DNA of 64,000 nt, from positions 575,655,752-575,719,751 of the forward strand of contig NC_081405.1 in NCBI RefSeq assembly GCF_030272615.1, given 5' to 3'. Positions 54,751-64,000 of this stretch are shown piece after piece; positions within the stretch are counted from its first letter, which is position 1; each line of letters opens with the position of its first letter. The notes beneath the pieces are model-generated. The model did not search any database, was not told the origin of the DNA, and was given only the letters and a program-made list of their open reading frames with translations. The stretch is from Cryptomeria japonica. Taxonomy: Eukaryota; Streptophyta; Pinopsida; Cupressales; Cupressaceae. The position numbers were made by a program, and so were the translations under genes.

Positions 54751-56320
54751 TTATATTGGTAAATTTTCCTTTCTCGTCCACCACTGTATGTCCACACCAA
54801 TGTTCGTCAGGTGGTCTACTGGCATGTTACCTTCTCGATAAACGTGGGAAATTTTAAAATCATCCAATTTTGTAATCATAATTTAGCACTCCTCAATTAA
54901 ATGCTTCATGGTCCAATTGGGATCGGTTTGTTTTCTCACACAATTGATGATTTTTAGAGAATCACTTTGAAGATAGACTTTTTTTTAACCCTTCTCTCAT
55001 AGCCATGTGTAACCCAATGTAAGAAGCTTTAGCCTTAGCATAGTGGTTCATCTGGATGCCTTGTGGGAGTGCCATCACCAAAACAAGCCTATCATTATCG
55101 TCACAAGCAACTCCCCCACAACGAGTCGGCCTAGGATTACCTTTAGCTGCCCCATCAACATTGATTGTGATCAACCCTCTTAGGGAAGGAAACAAAACAA
55201 TGTTATTTATCCTCTTCTTTAAAATGACAATAGGTTTGGAAATATCCTAGTCGATATGCCACTTATTGATAATATCCTAGTGTTGGGTCGAAGTAGGAAT
55301 ACAGATGTCAAGATTTCCTGAAGGACAAGAAGAGACAAACTTCTCCTTAATAGCATTCAGGAGTCTTCAAGCAACAGAAAGAGAAAATGATTCTTTGTCC
55401 CTGAAGATCTAGTTGTTTTTTTCTTTCCAAATCCAAGATAGATGGGGCAACATAAGGCACCATAGCACTCTGAGAGAAGGATAATCTGAAGGGAAACTCC
55501 ACTGTAACCAACAGTCCAATAGGCTCTTAGGAAGGCACCACATAATTCCCCAGAGATAAAAAAAAATGAGCCCAGACATCTCTGGAGAAGGAGAAATAGA
55601 GGAACAAATGTGAAGCATCTTCAACATCTTCCTTTGACAAAAAAATTCTGTTAGGGATAGCCATACCCCTTTTGCACAAGTTGTTAATTGAGAGAATCTT
55701 ATTTTGCATAAAGAGCCAGAAGCGGGTATTAATTTTGGGAATGAAAAACTTATTACAAATACTTGACCAAAAAGGGGCCAAAAGAAAGGATCTCATCAAC
55801 AGGTAGAAAGCATGAGAGATAGAAAAAGCTTTGAAGGAAGAACCACTCCACACCAAAGAGTCTTCATCATGGAAAGATGGAATGTGAATATTAGTAAACC
55901 ATAATTAAAGGGGTTTCGAGATGGGGTCCACACTAATAAGATTGATCTAGTTACCCTCTCTGATATAATCAACATCCTAGTAGCAATCGAATTAAAGTAA
56001 TTCAGAGTCCCATCATCAACCCACCAATCATCCCCAAAATGAATTTTCCTCCCACTTCCAAGGACCCATCTTGATCCTTTAAGAATAATATCTTTGGAAT
56101 TATAGAAATAAGTCCAAAGATCAAAATTCACCATAGGAAGATTGTAATCTTCTAAAACCCTCTGGGTAGAAATACCATTCACATGGTATTTGTTATGACA
56201 AATGGTGATCAATTCATTAAAGTCCTTCAGGAATCTCCACAATTGTTTGGCCATGAGGGCTTTTTTGAAGTCACGAATGTGCCTAATGTCAAGGCCTCCA
56301 AGTCTCTTTGGGAGACACAC
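54751..56320 (-). pseudogene. LINE-2 ORF2: connection, zinc-binding region and RNase H
   Basis: CLPKRLGGLDIRHIRDFKKA (56320), GSRWVLGSGRKIHFGDDWW, and a zf-RVT-like region at 55856-55527 whose usual Cys residues are partly replaced (for example NRIFLSKEDVEDASHLF). RNase H: ITINVDGAAKGNPRPTRCGG (55170), AKASYIGLHMAM, LQSDSLKIINC, HVYREGNMPVDHLTN. TAA at 54751. Confidence 0.8.
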
Positions 56321-58860
56321 TTGATCCTACATGCCATAATATGAAGGCAATTTTTAGATTCAGTACCTATCCATAGAAAATTCTCTTGGATTTTTTCTAT
56401 ACAATCAATGAATTTTGAAAAACTTTAAATTAACTCATAGCATAGATCAAAAGGTTTTGCAAGGATACCTTGATTAACAAGATCTTAATAGCTTGGCTCA
56501 AAAGGGCACCTTTCCAACCATCCAACTTATTCTAGAAGTGATAAATCAAACAGGTCGAAAAGGAATCAGGAGCAGATCCCAAACACAACAATAATCCCAA
56601 TTAGGTATCTAGTAATGAGGCTAATCTACAACCTAGAATATCAGCAACCTTGGTTTGTCTATGGGCAGCGTTTTGAGGAAGAAAATATAACTCTTTTGCA
56701 AGCTGATCCTTTTCCCAGATCCTCTTTCATAAAGATTAAGAATAGACTTAAAGAGCTTAGCTACCAACATATAATTTTCCCCCATCAGCAAAGTATCATC
56801 CACAAATTGTTGATGGGAACAAAATTCGGATTGAGAAGAAGGGGAGAGCCCTTTGATTTGTCCAAACCTAACCTATCTTTGAATGATTTTATTGAGAGAT
56901 TCACCCATCAATATGAAAAGAAATAGAGAGAGGGGATCACCTTGTCTTATACCTCTATAGGCTGAGAAGAAACCTAAAGGAGATCTATTAATTAAAACAA
57001 TGAAATTCTAAGTAGAGATGCATCGATTCACCAATTGAATAAATTTGTCATAAAAACCAAAATCCCTTAGAACTTTGTTCAAAAAATTTTAGTTAACCCT
57101 ATCATAATCTTTAAGCAAATCCAACTTTACCAAAAAACCATGTCTCTTATTGACCAAGAGTGAGTGAATGCTCTTATGCACAACAATGATAGACTCCAAA
57201 ATTTTTCCCCCTTGAACAAAAGTATTATGATGCTTTGAGATCAAAAGCGGGAGAACTTTATTCAACCTAAAAACAAGAATTTTAGTGAAGATTTTGTAAA
57301 CATAGTTGCATAAGTTGATAGATTTGAAATCTTGAAAGTAGTTGGCATCTGGTTTTTCTGAGGTCAAGACAATGAAAGTGGTGTTTCTCTCATTTAAAAG
57401 AGAGGGTGAACCCAAAAAATCTCTAGTAGCATCCACAATATCTCTTCCCAAAATCTCCCAAAACACGTAAAAGAACATGGGGAAGCCATCAAGACCAGGG
57501 ACCTTGTTTCCTTAAAAGGAGAAAATTGCCTCTTTATCTTAATTATAAGAAGGAATTATGGTAAGAACCTTGTTCATCTCCTGGAGAGGTTGATGGGAAT
57601 CTCATGAAGTAAATCCTCTTGAGCACTCACATCCAGCTACCCCTCTTCATCCAGAGGGGAGGAGAAAAAAAAATTGCCTCCTGACTCATCTCCTCCTATT
57701 TATCAACCCATTGATTATTGACATAAATCCTCTTAATTTTGTTGGAAGCTCTATGTTTCAAAGTTGTCATATGGAAAAATTTGGTATTCCTGTCCCCACT
57801 TTTGAGCCAGATATCCCTTGACCATTATTTCCAGTATTCTTCTTCTTTAGACATGATATCATGAACTTTAGAGAGGAAATCAACTTCCTTATCCATGATA
57901 TGAGGATCATAGCCAAGAGTTTGGATCTGATATTGAATATCATAAAGTTCCCTTTTGAGAGAGTCCTTTATCTAGAAGATATTTCCAAAATAATATTTAT
58001 TCCATTTTGGGATATTGGATTTCACATTAGATAATTTCTTGACCACTCTATACATAGTCATTTTCTTAGATATCAACACCCCACCATTCAACGATGTTAT
58101 CATATAGGTCAGCATTTAGGGTCCACATCTTCTCAAACATGAAGTGAAAATCTTGCCTTCTAGAGAGGGGGGAGATACTCAAAATAATCTGAAAGTGCTT
58201 AGAGCCAATCCTTGAAAGAGAAGAGAGATAACAGTAAAATTCCATCATCTAGTGTAGGGAAAAGACCCCCCTATCCAACTTGACTTGAATAAGATCATAG
58301 ACAATACGTCTAGTTTACCATGTAAATCCATCTCCATTAAGATCGAGATCCATTAAACTGAAAGAGTTAATCATGTTAGATAAATATTGCTTACTATCTT
58401 TAGAGATTGGAGACCCTTCCATTTTCTCATCATTTTAAAATGAATTATTAAAGTCCCCAATCAAAATACAATTCTTATTTAGGAAAGACTATCTAGTATT
58501 AATCAAAGAAGTCCAAAGGGCTTTTCTATAATTTTTACCATTTAGAGCATAAATGTTGGAAATGATCTAGGAAGAAGCATCTTTCATATTAGTAAATCTA
58601 GTGGTAGCATGATTAGATGTAGATAAGATAGTTGTACCTTGGATAAGTCTTGGATTCCAAAAGGAGACAATAGCACCCGACCCACCATCAACAATAGAAC
58701 AATGAACACCATAGTCCTTAAAAATAGCTAACTTCATTTTCTCCATTCTCCTAGAAGGTATTTTAGTTTCCTGAATGAGACAAATCTTTAGTTTATGATC
58801 CCTCACTAGATTGTAGAGGAGATCATTCTTGTAGGGGTGATTAGGCCCCCTAATAGTCCA
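56320..58860 (-). pseudogene. LINE-2 ORF2: endonuclease and reverse transcriptase
   Basis: Endonuclease blocks: LKICLIQETKIPSRRMEKMK, IVDGGSGAIVSFWNPR, ISNIYALNGKNYRKALW, ILIGDFNNSF. Reverse transcriptase: NERNTTFIVLTSE, FKSINLCNYVYKIFTKIL, HHNTFVQGGKILESIIVVHK, LVKLDLLKDYDRVN (57478-57089), then FVDDTLLMGEN with FVDD at 56795-56806 (minus). At least one frame change (58066 to 57478). Confidence 0.85.
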
Positions 58861-58879
58861 GGAGATAATCTACATTTAA

Positions 58880-60030
58880 TAGGAGATGGGGTCCAAGGGA
58901 TCCAATCCCCATTTACTAAAGAGTTCTTTGGGCTCCATCTACAATCTCCTATTTTCTTTTCTCATCCTTGTTGAACATATTTGGTGGCCTTCCCACTCCT
59001 CTAGGTTCGGATCCATAGTACACTCTCTTTCTACTCCTAGATTTAACTCTAGTCGAGCTTGGGGTAGGGCCATTTCCCAAAGTAGAAGGGGAGATGTGTC
59101 TACGGTTTTGGGGTTTGACTTCAATAGAAGAATTGGAATTCTTCACCCATTGATTAGAGGAGTCCTTTTCTAATCACCCAATAATAGTATGAGAATTTAG
59201 GGGATCAGAGGCACTTCTCACATCCGCAATTATCTCAGGCTTGGAATCCTCCATGATAGGTATAGATATATCATCCTGACCATAGGATTCACAAAAAACC
59301 TATGGATTGGGAAGATGGGATTTTACTTGAGCAGAGGAGCCCATTTGACAAGCACCTTGAACCTTTAATGGACTTAGCTTGTCTGAAGGATGCTTATGGA
59401 TATCATCATTAAGAACCACCTTCCTAGATTTGTCTTCTTGTCCTAAAGGCATCTCTCCCTTAGAAGACAAGGTATGCTAGAACTCCCTATATGTAACCAA
59501 CTGGGATGATTTCTTTGCCCAATATATTTTCAAAGGGGATTTCTTTAGATAATCCCTATCCCAATGCTCAACTTTCTTATAGTGGAAACAAGTGAAGCTC
59601 ATGGACTCATATTCCACTTTCTGAACCCATTTCCCCAAATTTCAGTTCAAAGAAATTTCAAGGGGAAAATCGGCATATTTCTTAATATTAACACATAAAT
59701 GAGCATAAACATGTCTTCTGTTGGTCGTAATCATAGCATCCATAGACAAGATTTTACCAAAACAAGTAGCCAAACTAGAGAAAATCTCCTCATCTCAATA
59801 TTCCAAGGGTAGGCCAGGAAGGTGAACCCCAATGGGAGCTTCATTGCATTCCCAATCCTTAGGGTTAAAACCTAGTTCCCATTTTGGAAGCTCAAGAGGA
59901 TTTACCCAACATCCAGGGGCCTCCAGATAATATAGATCTTAAATCCTCATCACGAACAAATGAAAAGGAGAAAAAACCATTTGCCATAGCAACCACCTCA
60001 ATTTTCAGTAAGAGTTAAATTACAGCTATC
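58880..60030 (-). pseudogene. LINE-2 ORF1 (DUF4283, degenerate zinc knuckle)
   Basis: VVAMANGFFSFSFVRDEDLR, ILSGGPWMLGKSS, then in a shifted frame GVHLPGLPLEY and HVYAHLCVNIKKYADFPLEI. The knuckle at ~59600-59555 reads CFHYKKVEHWDRDY: two of three Cys are Tyr. A Ser/Pro/Arg-rich tail lies at 59140-58950. Confidence 0.75.
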
Positions 60031-61242
60031 CCTCTAATAAATTATAGTTATCCCTCTCCTAAGATTTCTTGTGTGCAAGAAAATTATGACTTAGTGAACT
60101 ATCCTTCTCTCGTAAAATTCTCTCTTTTTAAAGACTTTATAACATTCATCATCTTATACATGTTTTCAATCTCACTTATAGTAGAGAATTTAACATGTCA
60201 TATTCAAATGCCTCATTTAATCTATCATGCCTTTAAATAACATTAATGGCTACTATGTTGCTCATCATTATGTGAGACTGGTACCTCACTTATTAGGGGC
60301 TCATTGTCATTCATGATGGTACAATTTCATGTGCAATCATACTTTTGGAAGAAACATAATAGCCTATTTCTATCTCATCTCTTGTCCCTATATATTGGGG
60401 GTAAGAGTGATTTCAAACATCTCTCCTTGAGATTAAAATCTTCCCTTTGTAAAGTAGTGCTTTCTATAAGTATTTCTTATTGATTGTAGAGGTGTATTCA
60501 TATTTGAATTCCTTCTCTCATATTGGAACAAGCATCCCTAATGGGGATCTTAAGTACATATCCATAATTGGGACATCCTCCTCCGTGTTGGGAGTCTTTG
60601 ATCACGCATCCATTTTTTTTCTTTATTGAGAGGTATCTTTTATAATAAATCCTTCTATTTTTTTGAACGTCCATGTCCCTGATGTGGACCTCTTGCATTC
60701 TTTAGAAGAATATTTCTATAAATAATATCTCTTTGATGTTAATCCAAACTATATTATTTTCCAATTTTCTTTATGGAGTTTTATTTTTGGATTATATCTC
60801 TTATGTTTGACGTCTCCCAAATCTAGACACTCTTTGTTGTGTTAGAATTGAGGTTTAGTTCTCTTTCTTACCAAAATATTCTTCATTACTTTTTAATCTT
60901 GTATCAAATCTTCTTGTGAGCATTTGTCATCAATCTTCTTTCACAATTCGACGTGGTAAACATGATACCCTATTTCAACTCACTAAAATTAGCAAGCCAG
61001 AGCAGGGGGGCATATAGGTACCCTCAAATTTTCATCACCTTCCTTAGTAAGCATTTAGGTGATTTTGTGATTTTATCTAACATGTGGTTTTGTAGGGTGC
61101 AGTTCATAACAGTGTCCTACAGAAGTCGTTGGGGGCTTCGTTTGACAACTTGTGGATATATAATTTTTCATGAATAATTACTCTTTACTTTAGTTTTCAT
61201 ATGCACATAGTATCATATGACTACTAAAGTGAAGGCTAAATA
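60031..61242. other. Noncoding, LTR-like AT-rich sequence
   Basis: No coding motif. The minus-strand frame at 60498-60698 has no recognisable domain. Confidence 0.45.
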
Positions 61243-62950
61243 TAGCGTCTTAAATGGTACACCCTTGATAGGGTGGTACAATTCTACGCTTAGTTTAGTA
61301 CTCGCCTTAGTGTGTTTTCATCTCACATTGTAATTTCCATTTAATCTTTTAATTAGATAATTTAATTAAATCAAAAGTCATATTTCATCACTTCATACGT
61401 CATAAAATTGGGCCTCTTACACTAAGTGTGCCCCTTTTTATTTTATTCCTCCAATAAATCATTAAATCATAAACCCTAAATATGTCCCATTTTGACCTTT
61501 AAGGCCTGATTTTGCATATCAAAACACCTTGAAATTAGTTGTAACCTTGAGATTCATTCTAATATCATATTATCTAACTGCATTGAAAATTTGGTGAAAA
61601 GTTGGCCAAACCATGTGCGCTTTTCACACAATCCCTAACTTTTTTCTCTAAATTTTGGGAGCACAGTTCTATGATATTATAATGCTTAACCCCAAGAAAT
61701 TTATAGGAAACTCAATCTCTAAGTCAGACTAAAGACAAAATTAGATCTATGGTTTCATACATAAGATCTTTCGTTCTTGATTTGAAGGCCTAAGGAAAAA
61801 CTAAGAAGCGAGCAATCAAGTTGGAACAATTTGGAAGGAGCCTTATATGCAGTGAAAGATAAGGTTATGTGGAGTCTTCAACAACATTCAACAACATTTC
61901 ACCAAGAATTAATCATCAATTAGGAGCCTTGAAGACATTGAATAAGAATAGGAGATGAGGGGCAAATATCTCTCCCTTGGGGATTGGTATGATTTAATTT
62001 GATTTTCATATCTTTGTATGAGCTTCTTTACACTTATTTTCACATTTGATTTGGAGAATTTTCATTTACATTTACATGAATTTAGGGTTTACTCTCCAAA
62101 GCATAGGGTAGATCTAGTTTCTTATAATTTAGGATCTTGAATATACACAAGGTTCTAGCATACACATTTTTAGTATATTATTGGTTATTTGTGGAGGTGG
62201 AAATCGCCAACACATGGGTTTAACTGAGGCAAAACCCTATATAGCCACCCAAATCCTCTCTTTTCAACTATAGTGCAGGTAGAGGTACCCCAAATAACTT
62301 ACAAATATGTTGAAGGCACAAGGACAACCCAAAAGCTTTAGATTTGCCCTAATCCATCAGGGAAAAGGTTGTCATGCCATGGTCCTGCCCTAGATAGGGG
62401 GGTGGAACCTTGGTGCCCCTCAAATTCAGTGAATTTTGGCAAGGTGTAGGTTCAGGATTTGAGGATTTCAGCCCTTCAGTTGTAGCTTTTTGTAAGAACA
62501 TCAGGGACAGGGGCGTGGCACCCTGGTCCTCATCAATTTGCTCCATCTTTCAGCATCACATCCAAATTCTCCCCCATTCTCTACTTTCATTATCTCAGTT
62601 TCACATATACAAGTTTGTGCAATTTTAGTTCATATGTCTTTCATTATTTATCTCCTAGTCTAGTTGATTAGTCAAACCCTATATTTCTCATCATATACAA
62701 CAAGATGAATAGAAATACTAAGAGATAATCCTTGGCTCTCTCTTTCTCACAAGACGTAGTCAAAATTCACCAAAAATGAAGGGGACCTGGGCACCCTGCC
62801 CCTATCCTGGGTAGGACTAGGGCACCACATCCATGTCTCTGATGGATTGGGGAAGATCTAAGGCCTTATAATAGTTCTTGTGCATTTTTCTAATCTGAGA
62901 TGCCTTTCGGGTACCTGTTTCTGCACCTGCAACTAAAAAGAGAGAAGTTG
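61243..62950 (+). mobile_element. Possible gypsy-type LTR
   Basis: AT-rich opening with TTTAATTAGATAATTTAATT, a polyadenylation-like leader region and a TTTCTGCACCTGCA end near 62950 suggest an LTR. No partner LTR is in the window. GC-rich words of the type GGCACCCTGGTCC recur between 62380 and 62830. Confidence 0.3.
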
Positions 62951-64000
62951 GTGACGTAGAGAGAATTTACTCACACCTACTTGTGGCTACCTTATCTTGG
63001 TATCTCATCAAGGCTACACTAGAACCAACCAATCATCCCACACCCCCATACCCTCCAAGGGTCTTCAAAGGCTTCTTCTAACCTTCTCCTAAGGTCTTTG
63101 AACTAGGACAAGCCCTGTGTTGTTAAGAGTTCCAAACTATTCCTTAAGGAACCTTGACTACTCACTCTCTCCACACTCAACCTATGAGGTCAACCCATCC
63201 ACCATAGGATCTTCAACACACACACCCCTACACAAGGACAAATGATTTTGGATATGTGACCACATCTTCACATACTCCAAGAATCCTAAACATTATCCAT
63301 CTTGTGCTTTTTTAGTAAAATAGCACTTTAAACTGGTTAAGGAGAACCTATAGCTTTTCCAAACCGGTTTTCCCTAGTTAACTCCTTATTCATCCAAACA
63401 AGCCTAGGAATTGTTTACCTTTATGGATACACTTTTAAAATTTATCCACAATATCTATGAACTAGAGATGGTTTCTTCCTCTATTACAGTTACCCTTATA
63501 GGCCTAAACAAACCTAATTGCCCCTTTCTAGGCCTAAAAACAAGGAATTGAACCAAAAGCTTCACCACTCACTTTTCCTTAGTAAAATGTAGATATTATG
63601 AAGTCCTTGTACCCATGTGTAACTCCAATCCAACTCCTTTCCAACTCCATTCACCAATTCATCACACTTGGGGTTGGTTTCTAGTGTTGTCCCGCTTGCC
63701 AACTCAATGTGCCAAGCCTAGGGTTTGGCGGTAAATCCTTGTTCCAGCTCCTCCTGTCTCAAAGCTGAAACAAACACATTATTTACATTTCCCCCTAACA
63801 TTCCACAAGGTTTCAGATCGAGGTCCACTATGGAATGCTAGGTTTAAGGCATTTTATTCAAAACCCTAGGTTTTAGGGAATCCTTCACCCGCCTATAACA
63901 AAATTGCAATATCTCACAAGATATAAAACTTCAAGACTTTAATTTGGAATAAGACTAATGATTCATGCACCCGTCTTGGTGTTTTAAATCCATATAGGGT
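62951..64000. other. Noncoding sequence to window end
   Basis: No gene seen. Could be the interior leader of an element continuing to the right. Confidence 0.45.

Larger units (their letters stand above)
54751..60030 (-). mobile_element. LINE-2: 5'-truncated L1-type retrotransposon on the minus strand
   Basis: ORF1 (DUF4283, knuckle), then endonuclease, reverse transcriptase, zinc-binding region and RNase H follow in order on the minus strand. The ORF1 N-terminus is missing beyond ~60030. No convincing target-site duplication found. Heavily broken. Confidence 0.85.

Overview
This window looks like deeply decayed intergenic DNA from a large seed-plant genome. A gymnosperm such as a conifer is my best guess; that rests on the age, density and nesting of the retroelements and is inference, not proof. 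I found no intact host gene, no rRNA or tRNA gene and no CRISPR array. Almost everything recognisable is a retrotransposon or a relic of one. Many in-frame stops are TAG where CAG is expected or TGA where CGA is expected, the kind of decay expected of DNA methylated for a long time.

Layout. (1) 1-11756 plus 23338-23381 is the 3' part of a Ty3/gypsy Tat-lineage element: protease, G-patch, reverse transcriptase, two RNase H domains, integrase, a long spacer, an antisense plant-mobile-domain (PMD) gene with its own TATA box and splice donor, polypurine tract and 3' LTR. (2) That LTR is split by a Ty1/copia element (Copia-1, 11757-23332), which is split in its reverse transcriptase by a second copia element (Copia-2, 13708-20579). 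(3) 23382-24301 holds an antisense fossil coding frame with a 44-codon tandem repeat. (4) 25885-33269 is a tandem arrangement of a third, older copia family (Copia-3), with a foreign copia LTR sitting at a polypurine tract/LTR junction. (5) 33270-41220 is AT-rich, with a SINE, gypsy LTR pieces and a coding-free LTR element. (6) 41237-47454 is an old but full-length L1-type LINE with recognisable target-site duplications. (7) 50088-60030 is mostly minus strand: an unknown coding relic, a novel-looking acidic/coiled-coil ORF unit interrupted by a 1.6-kb LINE-like insertion, and a 5'-truncated LINE. (8) 60030-64000 is LTR-like noncoding sequence.

How the parts work together. The elements are independent selfish units, and their nesting gives relative ages: Tat insertion, then Copia-1, then Copia-2. 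The most interesting structure is shared by the U5 parts of three different copia LTRs (Copia-1, Copia-2 and the solo LTR). Each has a tandem run of about ten mini-hairpins with a near-constant six-nucleotide loop (YTARCA/YTAACC) and stems that differ in sequence but still pair, followed by one larger conserved hairpin. Because they lie downstream of the LTR TATA boxes, they should be in the leader of the genomic RNA. Second is the antisense gene in the Tat element: about 660 codons in one frame with no visible indel, where 13 of 14 internal stops are TAG. Third is the acidic/coiled-coil ORF unit downstream of the minus-strand LINE, which shares its 3' tail with the LINE-like sequence that inserted into it.

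Limits: no alignments, folding or database searches were run. LTR ends, domain limits and lineage names come from reading motifs by eye.
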